In this document: positions 43,682-57,043 of the stretch, one piece after another
Numbering within the stretch: position 1 is the stretch's first letter
Layout of the letters: the number at the start of each line of letters is the position of its first letter
From: Amaricoccus sp.
Lineage (GTDB): Bacteria; Pseudomonadota; Alphaproteobacteria; Rhodobacterales; Rhodobacteraceae
Direction: 5' to 3'
NCBI RefSeq assembly: GCF_017993425.1
Contig: NZ_JAGOMQ010000003.1
Location: forward strand, 62,001-126,000
DNA length: 64,000 nucleotides
Program-made: the position numbers and the translations under genes
The notes under the pieces: generated by a model
The model's input: only the letters and a program-made list of their open reading frames with translations
Databases searched by the model: none
Told to the model about the DNA's origin: nothing

Positions 43682-44902
43682 CTACTCCGCCGCCCGGGCG
43701 AGCAGCGTCGGCGCGAGCCGGCGGTGGTCGAGGTCGCGGCTCACCAGCCGCTCCACCGCCGCTGCCACGTCGGCGAGCCGGGCGCGGCAGGCGGCGATCC
43801 AGCGGGCGAAGAAGTTGTAGATCACCACCGCCGGGATGGCGGCGACGAGGCCGATCGCGGTGGCGAGCAGCGCCTCGGCGATGCCCGGGGCCACGACCGC
43901 GAGGTTGGTGGTCTGCGCCTCGGAGATGCCGATGAAGCTGTTCATGATGCCCCAGACGGTGCCGAAGAGGCCGACGAAGGGGGCGGTGGCGCCGATGGTG
44001 GCGAGAAGCCCGGTGCCGATGGCGAGCCGCCGCCCGGCCATCGCCTCGATCCGCGAGAGGCGCGATCCGACGCGGGCGAGGAGGCCTGGGCCGCCCCCGT
44101 CGGCGGCGAGGGCCTGCGCGGAGACCGCGGCCTCCTCGCGCGCCGCGAGCACCATGCGCGCCGCCGGGCCGCGCCGCCCGGCGAGCGCGCGGTCGGCCTC
44201 CTCGAGGTCGGCGGCGTCGGACACGACGCGGAGGCCGCTGCGGAGTCCGGCCCCGGCGGCGAGGAGCTCGAGGCTCTTGGCGATGAGCACGGTCCAGGTG
44301 ACCACGGAGGCGAAGGCGAGGCCGACCATGACGCTCTTCACGATCATGTCGGCGGCGAGGAACATGCCCCACGGCGACAGGTCCTGCGGCAGGAGGCTGT
44401 CCTCGTGGCCGATCCCGGGCGCGCCCGGGGCGGTCGCCGGGCCGGGGTCGGCCGTCGTCGCGCCCGGCTGGCCCCCGGCCGCCGGAGCGGCGCCGGCGGG
44501 GGCCGGCTGGCCGGCGATCGCGGCGGGGGCCGGGGCTGCGGCGGGGTCCGAGGGCGCGGCAGGGGCATCCGCTGCGACCGGCGCGGCGACGGGCGGGGCG
44601 TCCGCGGGCGCCGGAGCGACGGCCGGCGCCGGGGGCGCGGCCGCCGGCGTCGCGATGGCCGGCGGCGTGTCCGCGGGCTGGGCGTCCGTCATCGGGGCAG
44701 GGGTCGCGGCCGCCGGCGCCGGCGGCGAAGCGAGGGTCTGGCTCGCGCCCGTCTGGTTCGCGTCCGTCTGGGTCTCGCCAGTCCGGGCATCGCTCGTCTG
44801 GGCGGCGGCCGGGGCGGACAATGCCGCCGCGACGAGGATCGCCACGCCGATGCGCCGCCACGCCGCGCGCGGCTCCGCCTGCGACCGTCGCCGCTTCGCC
44901 AT
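43682..44902 (-). CDS. exbB: ExbB-family protein with long periplasmic N-terminus
   Basis: This 406-residue protein is longer than classical ExbB. It starts with a signal sequence ([22 protein letters not shown]), then about 120 residues rich in alanine and proline, then three membrane helices with the MotA/TolQ/ExbB core ([27 protein letters not shown] and [32 protein letters not shown]). Long ExbB forms with such extensions occur in alphaproteobacteria. It heads the exbBD-tonB operon. Confidence 0.9.
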   Translation of the reverse strand: MAKRRRSQAEPRAAWRRIGVAILVAAALSAPAAAQTSDARTGETQTDANQTGASQTLASPPAPAAATPAPMTDAQPADTPPAIATPAAAPPAPAVAPAPADAPPVAAPVAADAPAAPSDPAAAPAPAAIAGQPAPAGAAPAAGGQPGATTADPGPATAPGAPGIGHEDSLLPQDLSPWGMFLAADMIVKSVMVGLAFASVVTWTVLIAKSLELLAAGAGLRSGLRVVSDAADLEEADRALAGRRGPAARMVLAAREEAAVSAQALAADGGGPGLLARVGSRLSRIEAMAGRRLAIGTGLLATIGATAPFVGLFGTVWGIMNSFIGISEAQTTNLAVVAPGIAEALLATAIGLVAAIPAVVIYNFFARWIAACRARLADVAAAVERLVSRDLDHRRLAPTLLARAAE

Positions 44903-45203
44903 GAAGACCTCCACCAACGCTGGCGCGCCGCTCCGGGAGCGGGACGCGCTTGCGCGCCCGGGCGGGCGCGCTACCCCTGACCTTGCCGGACTTGGCTGAC
45001 GCGCGTCGCGCCTGGCTGGCCCGCGGCGGCGGCGCCGCCTCTCGTGCATTCCCGCAGAAATTAGTCGGGTTAACGGGGAATGCCAAGAGCGCCTGTCCGG
45101 GCGGCGGAGCAGGGGCTCGCGCGGCGGCGGCCGGGAGGCTCTGGCCGCGGCGGGCGGGGCGGGGTAGACCTGCGCCCGCCCGTCCTGCGCCGCGTCGAGG
45201 CCG
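44903..45203. other. Divergent control region exbB / AEC transporter
   Basis: This 301-bp gap holds no gene. It contains an inverted repeat GCATTCCC (45046-45053) and GGGAATGC (45076-45083), with AT-richer sequence between the arms, which could be an operator for the exbBD-tonB operon. No classical Fur box was recognised. Confidence 0.4.
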
Positions 45204-46151
45204 ATGCCCGAGACCCTGTCCCTTACCGGCACGATCTTCGTCCTGATCGGCGTCGGCTACCTCGCCGTGCGCGGCGGCCTGCTCGGCCCGGGGGCGGCGG
45301 GCGCGCTCGGCGGCTATGTCGCCAACCTGGCGCTGCCGGCGCTGATCTTCGCCGCGCTGACCACCCGGCCGCTCGGCGAGGTGGTCGACGCCGGCTATCT
45401 CCTCGCCTATGGCGCGGGGTCGCTGGCCGTGCTCGGGCTCGGCTACGGCTGGAGCCGGGCGAGCGGCTACACGGCGGTCGCGAGCACGTTCCGCGCCATG
45501 GGAATGTCCTGCGCGAACAGCGGGTTCATCGGCTATCCCGTGCTGATGATGGCGCTGCCCGCGGTGGCGGCGCCGGCGCTGGCGCTGAACATGATCGTCG
45601 AGAACCTGCTGCTGATCCCGCTGGTCCTCGCCCTCGCCGAGGCGGCCCGGGGCGGGGCGGGGGGCGGGGCCGGCCCTATCCTGCGCCGGCTGTCGCGGAA
45701 CCCGATCATCCTCGCGCTGGTGGCGGGCGTGGCCGTGTCGGCCGCCGGCGTGGCGCTGCCGGGGCTCGTCGCGCGGAGCGTCGGCCTCCTCGCGCAGTCG
45801 AGCGCGGCGGCGGCGCTGGTGGCGATCGGCGCGTCGCTCGCGGCGCTGCCCGCGGAGGGCGCGGCGGGGGGCAGGGGGCTCGCCGGGATCGCTCCGGTGG
45901 CGCTCGGCAAGCTCGTGCTCCACCCGCTCGCCGTGCTGGCCGGGCTCGGGATCGCGGGGCGCATGGGCCTCGCCGTCGCGCCGGATCTGGCCAAGGCGGT
46001 GGTGATCATGGCCGCGACCCCGGCGATGGGGATCTACCCGATTCTCGCCGGCCAGTATGGCGAGGGGCGGCCGGCCGCGCTGGCGATGCTCGCGATGACC
46101 GTCTGCGCCTTCGCGACGCTCAACGCGCTCCTCGTCATTCTGGGACCGTGA
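45204..46151 (+). CDS. AEC-family (auxin-efflux-type) transporter
   Basis: This 315-residue inner-membrane protein has about ten helices. The pattern is that of the AEC family: [19 protein letters not shown] at the start, [39 protein letters not shown] and a C-terminal [21 protein letters not shown]. Such carriers move organic acids such as malate. Its last 17 bases overlap the end of a LysR-type gene on the other strand. Confidence 0.88.
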   Translation: MPETLSLTGTIFVLIGVGYLAVRGGLLGPGAAGALGGYVANLALPALIFAALTTRPLGEVVDAGYLLAYGAGSLAVLGLGYGWSRASGYTAVASTFRAMGMSCANSGFIGYPVLMMALPAVAAPALALNMIVENLLLIPLVLALAEAARGGAGGGAGPILRRLSRNPIILALVAGVAVSAAGVALPGLVARSVGLLAQSSAAAALVAIGASLAALPAEGAAGGRGLAGIAPVALGKLVLHPLAVLAGLGIAGRMGLAVAPDLAKAVVIMAATPAMGIYPILAGQYGEGRPAALAMLAMTVCAFATLNALLVILGP

Positions 46152-47070
46152 CGGCCTCCGCCAGGGCGTCGACGACCGCCTTGCGGCAGGCGGCGACCAT
46201 GTGGTCGATGAAGAGCCGGACCTTGGGATCCTGCAGGCGCTTGTGCGGGAAGAGCGCGGCGAGGCTGACGCTCTCGGGCGGCGTCTCCTCGGCGACGACG
46301 ACGAGCTCGCCGGAGCGCAGGTAGTCGACGATCTCGAAGACCGGCTTCAGGACGATGCCGCGCCCGGAGAGCGCCCAGCCGGTCAGCACGTCGCCGTCGT
46401 CGGATTCGAAGGGGCCGGAGACGTCGAAGCGCTGCGGGCCGGCGGGGGTGACGAGGGTCCAGACGAACTCGCGGGTGCCGGGAAAGCGCAGCATCAGGCA
46501 GCTGTGGCGGTCGTCGACGAGGTCCTGGCCGCCGCGCGGCTTGCCGCGGCGGGCCACGTAGTCCGGCGAGGCGACGAGCGCCCGCGGGCAATCGGCGATC
46601 GGGCGGACCCGCAGGCTCGAATCCTCGAGCGCGCCGAGCAGGAAGGCGACGTCGAGGCCCTCCGCGGTGACGTCGACGCGGCGGTCGGACAGGCGCAGGC
46701 GCACGTCGATCTGCGGGTAGAGGTCCTTGAAGCCAGGAATCAGCGGCGCGATCAGGCGCTTGCCGATGCCGAGGGGGGCCGCGACGTGGATCGAGCCGCG
46801 CGGGCTGCGCGAGACGTCCGCCACCGCGGCCTCGGCTTCCTCGATCGTCTCGAGGATCTTGATGGCGCCCTTGTAGAAGATCGCGCCCTGCTCGGTCGGC
46901 TGCAGGCTGCGGGTGGTGCGGTTGAACAGGCGCACCCCGAGATGCCGCTCGAGCTCGGCGACGCGCGCCGAGGCGACGGCGGCGGAGACGCGCTGGTCCC
47001 TCCCGGCCGCCGACATCGAGCCGAGCTCGTAGACCCGCACGAACGTCCGGAGCGTGTTGACGTAGGACAT
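46135..47070 (-). CDS. LysR-family transcriptional regulator
   Basis: This 311-residue regulator has the N-terminal winged helix ([56 protein letters not shown]) and the effector-binding domain ([23 protein letters not shown]). It is divergent from the puuD gene. A CACTTTC-N11-GAAAGTG palindrome in the gap between them fits a LysR operator. It probably controls its own gene and puuD. Confidence 0.92.
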   Translation of the reverse strand: MSYVNTLRTFVRVYELGSMSAAGRDQRVSAAVASARVAELERHLGVRLFNRTTRSLQPTEQGAIFYKGAIKILETIEEAEAAVADVSRSPRGSIHVAAPLGIGKRLIAPLIPGFKDLYPQIDVRLRLSDRRVDVTAEGLDVAFLLGALEDSSLRVRPIADCPRALVASPDYVARRGKPRGGQDLVDDRHSCLMLRFPGTREFVWTLVTPAGPQRFDVSGPFESDDGDVLTGWALSGRGIVLKPVFEIVDYLRSGELVVVAEETPPESVSLAALFPHKRLQDPKVRLFIDHMVAACRKAVVDALAEAVTVPE

Positions 47071-47084
47071 CGCCGGGACGCTAC

Positions 47085-47109
47085 CACTTTCTTGGAAATC
47101 GCGAAAGTG
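47085..47109. promoter_or_regulatory. Probable LysR-type operator
   Basis: CACTTTC (47085-47091) and GAAAGTG (47103-47109) form a perfect inverted repeat with an 11-base spacer, the spacing of LysR-type binding sites. It lies between the divergent LysR and puuD genes, close to the LysR start. Confidence 0.65.
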
Positions 47110-47183
47110 CTGTGGCGCTTGCGGGATTTTCGCGGAGAGGGTTCTCGGTCATTCTGCGCCGATCGGGTTTGGGAGGACCGCGC

Positions 47184-48410
47184 ATGTACGATTTCGCCGT
47201 CGTCTGGGAATGGCTCGCCTTTGCGGTGCGATGGCTACACGTCATCACCGGCATCGCCTGGATCGGGTCGTCGTTCTACTTCGTGGCGCTGGACCTCGGT
47301 CTGCGCAAGGTCCCCGGCCTGCCGGCGGGGGCGCATGGCGAGGAGTGGCAGGTCCACGGGGGCGGTTTCTACCACATCCAGAAATACCTGGTGGCGCCGG
47401 AGCGGATGCCGGAGCACCTCGTCTGGTTCAAGTGGGAGAGCTACGCGACCTGGCTCTCGGGCTTCGCGATGCTCTGCATCGTCTATTATGCCGGCGCGGA
47501 GATCTTCCTGATCGACCCGACGGTCTGGGCGCTGTCGGTGCCCTTCGCCATCCTGATCTCCATGGCGTCGCTGTCGCTCGGGTGGCTGCTCTACGACAAC
47601 CTCTGCAAGTCGCGGCTCGCCGAGAACCCGACATTCCTGATGGTGCTGCTCTTCGGCATCCTCGTCGTCATGGCCTGGGGCTACACCCACATCTTCACCG
47701 GGCGGGCGGCGCTGCTGCATCTCGGCGCCTTCACGGCGACGATCATGTCGGCCAACGTGTTCTTCGTGATCATGCCGAACCAGCGCATCGTCGTCGCCGA
47801 CCTGAAGGCCGGGCGGTCGCCCGATCCGAAATACGGCAAGATCGCCAAGCTGCGCTCGACGCACAACAACTACCTGACGCTGCCGGTCCTGTTCCTGATG
47901 CTGTCGAACCACTACCCGCTGGCCTTCGCCACCGAGTACAACTGGCTGATCGCGAGCCTCGTGTTCCTGATGGGCGTCACCATCCGGCACTACTTCAACA
48001 CGATCCACGCCGGCGGCGGCAACCCGACCTGGACCTGGCCGGTCACCGCCGCGATCTTCGTCGCCATCATGTGGCTGTCGACGATCGGCGGCCCGACCGA
48101 GACCAACGAGGACCAGGCGCTGACCGCCTTCCAGCAGCAGTTCGCCTCGGTGGACGGCTTCGGGGATGTGGCCGACACGGTGCGGGGGCGCTGCTCGATG
48201 TGCCATGCCCGCGAGGTCTACTGGCCCGGGCTGATCCATGCGCCGAAGTCGGTCTATCTGGAGACCGACCAGGACATCGCCAGCCGGGCGCGGGAGATCT
48301 ACCTCCAGGCGGGACGGTCGCACGCCATGCCGCCGGGCAATGTCAGCGGCATGGAGACGGTGGAGCGGCAGCGCATCGTCGACTGGTACCGGACCGCCGT
48401 GGCGGGGTGA
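47184..48410 (+). CDS. puuD: Urate hydroxylase PuuD, cytochrome-c-fused type
   Basis: This 408-residue membrane protein oxidises urate to 5-hydroxyisourate. It has eight or so helices with conserved histidines (RWLHVITGIAWIGSSFYF, STHNNYLTLPVLFLMLSNHYP, RHYFNTIHAGG) and a C-terminal cytochrome c domain with CSMCH as haem site and MPPGNVSGM as the likely distal ligand region. GGGAGG precedes the ATG. It passes electrons to the respiratory chain through the cytochrome. No allantoin or xanthine genes are adjacent. Confidence 0.92.
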   Translation: MYDFAVVWEWLAFAVRWLHVITGIAWIGSSFYFVALDLGLRKVPGLPAGAHGEEWQVHGGGFYHIQKYLVAPERMPEHLVWFKWESYATWLSGFAMLCIVYYAGAEIFLIDPTVWALSVPFAILISMASLSLGWLLYDNLCKSRLAENPTFLMVLLFGILVVMAWGYTHIFTGRAALLHLGAFTATIMSANVFFVIMPNQRIVVADLKAGRSPDPKYGKIAKLRSTHNNYLTLPVLFLMLSNHYPLAFATEYNWLIASLVFLMGVTIRHYFNTIHAGGGNPTWTWPVTAAIFVAIMWLSTIGGPTETNEDQALTAFQQQFASVDGFGDVADTVRGRCSMCHAREVYWPGLIHAPKSVYLETDQDIASRAREIYLQAGRSHAMPPGNVSGMETVERQRIVDWYRTAVAG

Positions 48411-48438
48411 TCCGGTCCTCGTTAAGCAAGGTCTGGAC

Positions 48439-48465
48439 GGGGGGCTTCACGCGCCCCCCGCTTTG
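48439..48465 (+). terminator. Probable terminator after puuD
   Basis: The arms GGGGGGC (48439-48445) and GCCCCCC (48453-48459) enclose a seven-base loop and are followed by a short T-containing tail (GCTTTGCGTT). Confidence 0.6.
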
Positions 48466-48542
48466 CGTTAGTATGTTGCACGTGCGAAATGGGTGCTGTG
48501 CGCCGCGGGGGGGATTCTGCGGCCTGTGTGCGAGCGAGCGAC

Positions 48543-49424
48543 ATGAACGCGATGACGGGAGACGAGTACCGCCGGTCCGGCCGGGGCGGCGCCGGCAGGC
48601 TTGAGCCCGTCATGGTCGATCTGCCTCCCGATCCCTTCGAGGACCTTGCCGCCCCGCCGATGCGGCTGGGGCCGCCGCCGCCCCGACCGGCGCCGGCGCG
48701 TCCCGTGGAGCCGGTCGCTCCGCCGGCGCCGCCGGCCGTGTCGCTGGCGTCGCACGAGGATCTGGCGGACCATCCGTTCGAGCTGACCGATGCCGGGCCG
48801 GAGGCGCCGCATGAGGGCGGCGCGGCCGAGGCGCGGCCTTCGTTCGAGGCGACGTTCGCCGGCGTCTCCGACCCGGTTCCGCAGCCGGCGCTGGCGGTGC
48901 GGCAGCGGGCGGCCGTGGCGCCGCCGCCGGCGCCCGCGTCGCGGGGGCTGCGGCAGCTGCGGGCGGCGGTGCTGGTCGGGCTGCTCACCGCGGCGGCGAT
49001 CGTGGCGCTGGCGGTGATGTTCCGGCCCGAGCCGGCGGCCGAGGTCGCGGCCGACGCCGCGGCGGTTCCGACGGAGCTCGGCTCCGGGCCGGTTCCCGCG
49101 CCTGCCGCCGCCGGGCCGGCGGCGACGGCGGTCGCCGCGGCGAAGGTGCGGCTGCGGGTCGATCCCGACATGCCGGAGGCGCGGCGGGCGGCGCTGGGGG
49201 CGGCGATCGACACCGCCGGCTATGGCGCGCTCGAGGTCTCGCCGACCACGGCCCCGATCGACCGCGGCCGGGTCGAGTATTTCCACCCCGCCGACGAGGC
49301 GGCCGCCGAGGCGCTGGCGCGGAGCCTCGCGCCGCTGACCGGCGGGCCGCTCGACGTGCATGACCTGTCGGCCATCACGCTGGGGGCCGAGCCTGGCCGC
49401 ATCGACGTCTGGGTCGCGCAGTAG
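48543..49424 (+). CDS. Membrane protein with C-terminal LytR_C-like domain
   Basis: This 293-residue protein has a proline-rich cytoplasmic part, one central membrane helix (LRAAVLVGLLTAAAIVALAVMF) and a C-terminal domain resembling the LytR/CpsA/Psr C-terminal fold (KVRLRVDPDMPEARRAALGAAIDTAGYG, then RGRVEYFHPADEAAAEALARSL). This is a type II membrane topology facing the periplasm. The start is uncertain: ATG at 48543 is used here and 48489 is possible. Function is unknown; a cell-envelope role is likely. Confidence 0.65.
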   Translation: MNAMTGDEYRRSGRGGAGRLEPVMVDLPPDPFEDLAAPPMRLGPPPPRPAPARPVEPVAPPAPPAVSLASHEDLADHPFELTDAGPEAPHEGGAAEARPSFEATFAGVSDPVPQPALAVRQRAAVAPPPAPASRGLRQLRAAVLVGLLTAAAIVALAVMFRPEPAAEVAADAAAVPTELGSGPVPAPAAAGPAATAVAAAKVRLRVDPDMPEARRAALGAAIDTAGYGALEVSPTTAPIDRGRVEYFHPADEAAAEALARSLAPLTGGPLDVHDLSAITLGAEPGRIDVWVAQ

Positions 49425-49543
49425 GCCCCTGCGGGCCGGGGGGGCAGCGCGGCAGGGGGCGTGCCGGCCGGCGGGTCGCGTGGGCGGAGAGCGCCGGTCA
49501 AGCGGTTTGGAATCACGCCGTGGGCGCCGGGTTCCGTACAGCG

Positions 49544-49578
49544 TGTTCACGCGTGAAAATTACCCAAGCCATTGATTT
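49544..49578 (-). repeat. 35-bp dispersed repeat, copy B
   Basis: This is the reverse complement of copy A at 42220-42254 with a single base difference. It has the same TTCACGCGTGAA palindrome and is also embedded in AT-rich sequence. Confidence 0.8.
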
Positions 49579-49808
49579 ATCATGATTTGTTATAATATAA
49601 CGTCAACGGAATACGCTGCAAGACGGAGGCGGCAGCGGTCGACCAGCGGCGAGGTCTCGCCTTCCCGACGGGTCCCACAGGGTGACATGCGCATGTCAAC
49701 CTGCTCGACGCGGAGCGGGTGGGGCAGGGAGGGCGCCAGTTCCAAGGGAGTCGAACGGCGCCGCGAGATGCGCCTCGTGTCCCGTAGTGCGTTGGCGAGA
49801 TCCGGCAC

Positions 49809-49835
49809 AAAAAAGGGGCCCGCGAGGCGGGCCCC
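49809..49835 (-). terminator. Rho-independent terminator of the atp operon
   Basis: On the minus strand GGGGCCCGC pairs with GCGGGCCCC around a three-base loop, followed by six T. It lies 20 bases after the atpC stop codon. Confidence 0.92.
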
Positions 49836-49854
49836 CGGATTCGGAGCAGAGAGG

Positions 49855-50253
49855 TCAGATGCCGAGGATGCCGCCGAGGTGGCGGGCGTCGCGGAGGCGC
49901 TGGTCGATCTGCTGGCGGAGGTCGTCGCTCGCGCCGGCGAGCTCCTTCTCCACCGCCGCGATCATGTCGGCGATCATCTCCTTGGCGCCGGCGTCGCGGG
50001 GCGTCGCCTGCTCGGCGAGGATGGTGGCCGCCTCGCGCGAGACCTCGGCGAAGCCGCCGGTCACCACGAACTCGGCCGTCTCGCCCGCCGATTCGACCCG
50101 GACGACGCCGGGCCGCAGCGTGGTCAGGAACGGCGCGTGGTTCGGCATCGCCGTCATGTCCCCGGACATGCCGGGGATGACGACGCGCGTCGCCGCCACC
50201 GAGGCGAGCTTGCGCTCGGGGCTGACGAGGTCGAACTGGAGGGTGTCCGCCAT
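49855..50253 (-). CDS. atpC: ATP synthase epsilon subunit
   Basis: This 132-residue subunit of the F1 central stalk has the beta-sandwich domain ([45 protein letters not shown]) and a short C-terminal helical part. It regulates ATP hydrolysis in F1. It is the last gene of atpHAGDC and begins four bases after atpD. Confidence 0.96.
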   Translation of the reverse strand: MADTLQFDLVSPERKLASVAATRVVIPGMSGDMTAMPNHAPFLTTLRPGVVRVESAGETAEFVVTGGFAEVSREAATILAEQATPRDAGAKEMIADMIAAVEKELAGASDDLRQQIDQRLRDARHLGGILGI

Positions 50254-50257
50254 CGGA

Positions 50258-52580
<2,323 letters not shown>

Positions 52581-52606
52581 GGGCCGCGCTCCCTAGTCGA
52601 CGCGGC

Positions 52607-54144
<1,538 letters not shown>

Positions 54145-54145
<1 letters not shown>

Positions 54146-54705
54146 TATCCGACCTCTTTCATGACGTTCTGCAGCTTGGCCAGCTTCGAGCGGATCGAGG
54201 TGTCGATCATGCGCGAGCCGATCCTGACGACGAGGCCGCCGATGAGGCTCTCGTCGACCTTGACGTTGAGCTCGACGTCCTTGCCGACGCGTTCCTTGAG
54301 CGTGGCCTTGAGCGCGGCGGTCTGCTCGTCGCTGAGCGCCGTGGCGGAGGTCACCTCGGCGGAGACCTGGCCGCGCTCGGCGGCGATCATGCCCTTCACC
54401 GCGGCGATCAGCGCCGGGGCGACGAAGAGGCGGCGGTTCTTCGCCATCAGGCCGAGGGTGTTGGCGACCTCGGGGCCGAGGCCCATGCGGGCGGAGAGCG
54501 CCTTCACCGCCGCGGCCGTCTCGTCGCGGGGGAAGACCGGCGAGGCGATGAGCTGGCGCAGGTCGGCGCTCTCGGCGAGGGCGGCGGAGACGGCGTCGAG
54601 ATCGGTCTCGACCGCGTCGAGCCTGCCGCCTTCCTTCGCGAGTTCGAAGAGCGCCGTCGCGTAGCGGCCGGCTATTCCGGAGGTCAAGGATTCAGAACCG
54701 GCCAC
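54145..54705 (-). CDS. atpH: ATP synthase delta subunit
   Basis: This 186-residue protein links F1 to the peripheral stalk. It has the N-terminal helical domain starting [17 protein letters not shown] and the C-terminal segment [29 protein letters not shown]. The GTG at 54705 has GGAAGG six bases upstream; the alternative GTG at 54711 would sit directly against the ribosome-binding site. It is the first gene of the operon. Confidence 0.95.
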
Positions 54706-54795
54706 GACCACCCTTCCGTTCCAGAGACCCCTCGGCCCCGCCCGGCGCGCGCCTTCGCAGTCGCGAGAAGCTCACGGCCCGGTGAGGTCGGCGCG

Positions 54796-54824
54796 GTGAT
54801 AGCAGAGGGATCGCAGGGTGGCAA
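54796..54824 (-). promoter_or_regulatory. Sigma-70-type promoter of the atp operon
   Basis: On the minus strand TTGCCA (54824-54819), a 17-base spacer and TATCAC (54801-54796) lie about 90 bases before atpH. Both elements are close to consensus. Confidence 0.65.
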
Positions 54825-54877
54825 TACGGCCGAGCAACTTCCGTTCGCGGTCGCGGGAGCCGGCTTTCCGCGGATTT

Positions 54878-55669
54878 TCAGCGCCCCGCCCGGGAGTTCC
54901 GGGCCGCGACGGCGGCGCGTCCCCGGACGGGCTCCGGGCGCGGGCGCGCCAGGCCCTCGAGCGCCTCGAGCGGCCCGAGGATCGACGCCTTCGCGCCGGG
55001 GCGCGGCCGCGCATAGACCTGCTTCGTCGCCTCGACGAGCAGCGCGCCGGCGACGAGGTGGGGGTCGAAGCGGCGGCCGAGGCGCTCCCAGAGATGCGCC
55101 GTCTGCAACCAGAAGCGCCGGTGCGAGGGCGGCGCGTAGAGCGCCGCGGCGTGGCGGCCGGCGGCGAGGCCGTGGCGGTCGAGAATCGCCTCGACCTGGC
55201 CGAAGGTGTAGGGACGCCCGAAGCCGAAGGGGGTGCCCTCGCGCCGCGCCCAGAGGCCGGAGCGGTTCGGCACGATGAAGGCCGCCTGGCCCTGCGGCGC
55301 GAGGACGCGCCAGATCTCGGCGAGGAGCGCGTCGGGCCGCTCGCAGGTCTCGAGCCCGTGGGCGACGATCAGCCGGTCGACGGAGCCGGTCTCGATCGGC
55401 CAGCGCGTCTCCTCGACCAGCGCGCTGACGTTCGGGCCGCCGACCGGCCAGTGCATCACCCCCTGCTGCGCCGGCATCAGCGCCACCACCCGGCGGGCGT
55501 CGGCGAGGAACGGCCGCAGCATCGGCGCGGCGAAGCCGAAGCCGACCACGGTCATCGCCCGCGTCTCCGGCCAGAGCCCGCGCAGGGCGTCCTGCAGCGC
55601 GCGCTGCGTCGTCCGGCCGAGCTTCGTCCGGTAGTAGAAGGCGCGCAGGTCGAGCACGTCGAGATGCAT
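54878..55669 (-). CDS. SAM-dependent class I methyltransferase
   Basis: This 263-residue protein has a methyltransferase fold with [28 protein letters not shown] as the SAM-binding region, [39 protein letters not shown] as the catalytic core strands, and a basic C-terminal tail. It starts [13 protein letters not shown], typical of an alphaproteobacterial group found next to gloB. The substrate is unknown. It is divergent from gloB with a 71-bp gap. Confidence 0.88.
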   Translation of the reverse strand: MHLDVLDLRAFYYRTKLGRTTQRALQDALRGLWPETRAMTVVGFGFAAPMLRPFLADARRVVALMPAQQGVMHWPVGGPNVSALVEETRWPIETGSVDRLIVAHGLETCERPDALLAEIWRVLAPQGQAAFIVPNRSGLWARREGTPFGFGRPYTFGQVEAILDRHGLAAGRHAAALYAPPSHRRFWLQTAHLWERLGRRFDPHLVAGALLVEATKQVYARPRPGAKASILGPLEALEGLARPRPEPVRGRAAVAARNSRAGR

Positions 55670-55740
55670 TGCGCGACCCTAGCCGATCCGGCAGGGTGCC
55701 GCCACGCCGAAGACCGCCACGCGAAGGCCGGGAGGCCGCC

Positions 55741-56499
55741 ATGCCGCTCGAGATCGTCACGGTTCCCTGCCGGACCGACAACTACGCCTACCTGGTCCGC
55801 GACGCCGACCTCGGGACGACGACGCTCGTCGACGCGCCGGAGGCCGGGCCGATCGCGGCCGAGCTCGACCGGCGGGGCTGGGGGCTCGACGCGATCCTGA
55901 TCACCCATCACCACGACGACCACATCGCGGCGGTGGACGCGCTGCGCGATCGCTACGGGGCGGAGGTCTGGGGCGCCGCCGCGGACGCGCGCCGGCTGCC
56001 GCGGCTCGACCACGCCGTCGCGCCGGGCGACAGGGCCGGGCCGGTGGGCGCCGAGGTGCTGAAGGCGCACGGGCACACGCTGGGGCACGTCGCCTATCAT
56101 GTGCCGGCGGCGGAGGCGCTGTTCTCGGCCGACAGCCTGATGGTGATGGGCTGCGGCCGGCTCTTCGAGGGGACGGCGGCGGACATGTGGGAGACGCTGG
56201 GCCGGCTGTGCGCGCTGCCGCCGGCGACGCGGCTCTATTCCGGGCACGAGTATACGGAGGCGAACCTGCGCTTCGCCCGCTCGCTCGGCTCCGACGCCGC
56301 GCTGGAGGCGCGGGCGGCGGAGATCGCGGCGACGCGGGCGGCGGGCCGGCCGACGATGGGGCCGACGCTGGCGCTGGAGCGGGAGACGAACCCGTTCCTG
56401 CGCGCCGCCGACGCCGACATGAAGGCCCGCGTCGGCATGGCGGGCGCGCCGGACGTCGAGGTCTTCGCCGAGATCCGCCGGCGCAAGGACGCCTTCTGA
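55741..56499 (+). CDS. gloB: Hydroxyacylglutathione hydrolase (glyoxalase II)
   Basis: This 252-residue metallo-beta-lactamase-fold enzyme hydrolyses S-D-lactoylglutathione. The metal site is THHHDDHIAAVDAL, then AHGHTLGHVAYHV, then SADSLMVMGCGR and LYSGHEYTEANLRFA. The C-terminal glutathione-binding domain ends with RRRKDAF. The sizes and motif order are standard. Confidence 0.95.
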   Translation: MPLEIVTVPCRTDNYAYLVRDADLGTTTLVDAPEAGPIAAELDRRGWGLDAILITHHHDDHIAAVDALRDRYGAEVWGAAADARRLPRLDHAVAPGDRAGPVGAEVLKAHGHTLGHVAYHVPAAEALFSADSLMVMGCGRLFEGTAADMWETLGRLCALPPATRLYSGHEYTEANLRFARSLGSDAALEARAAEIAATRAAGRPTMGPTLALERETNPFLRAADADMKARVGMAGAPDVEVFAEIRRRKDAF

Positions 56500-57043
56500 G
56501 GCGACATGCGCTGGAGCGCCTCGCCCCCGGGCGGGGCGCGGCGGGCGCCCCCATCCCCGCCGATGCTCCCGCGAGATGTCGATGGGCCGGGGCGCAACCG
56601 CCGACGCGGGAGCGGGCGCGGCGCTCGTCCGGGGCCCCGCCGGCGCGACCGGCGCCAACGGATCGGCCGTCTGTCGCCCGCGGCGTGACGCCCCGCGCGG
56701 CGAGCCGCCGGGGACCCCTTGCGCGGGGCGGTCGCGGCGCCGATATGAGCGTCGTCTCCCACCCCTCGCGACCCCGGAACGCCGGAAAGGCGTTGTTCCG
56801 GCGCCGCCGCCCCGGGCAGGAAGGCGTTCCGGCTGTCCGGTGCGTGACCAGAACGTGACACCCGGTAACCTAGCCGAATAAGTGTTTTGCCCTTTGCCCG
56901 ACGCGTGGGCATAATCCTTCCCCAGCGGCCCTTGAAGGATGGTGGGCAAAACCGAAGTTTAAGGGACGACGGGTAAGGATCGAGGTCACTTGCCCGCGCC
57001 GGCGGGAACCGCTGGCGGGTTTCAGACCGGAAGGACGTGGATT
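56500..57043. other. 544-bp gap upstream of clpA
   Basis: No gene is supportable. ORFs here are arginine-rich chance frames. There is no clpS, which usually precedes clpA. The right part is less GC-rich and holds the clpA promoter. Confidence 0.6.
56887..56915 (+). promoter_or_regulatory. Sigma-70-type promoter upstream of clpA
   Basis: TTGCCC (56887-56892), a 17-base spacer and CATAAT (56910-56915) lie about 130 bases before the clpA ATG. A heat-shock sigma-32 pattern was looked for and not found. Confidence 0.55.

Larger units (their letters stand above)
49425..49854. other. 430-bp gap before the ATP synthase operon end
   Basis: This gap contains the 35-bp repeat copy B, an AT-rich stretch with TATAAT-like sequence (about 49588-49600) and the atp terminator. 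No gene is supportable. The small frames across it are arginine-rich and not conserved. Confidence 0.5.

Noticed and set aside
49425-49808. Possible tRNA or small RNA gene before the atp terminator
   Set aside because: No cloverleaf with conserved T-loop and acceptor stem could be drawn, and only short hairpins were seen.
56506-56881. Small + strand ORFs in the gap before clpA, tested as clpS candidates
   Set aside because: They are arginine-rich and lack the ClpS hydrophobic pocket pattern. They look like chance frames.
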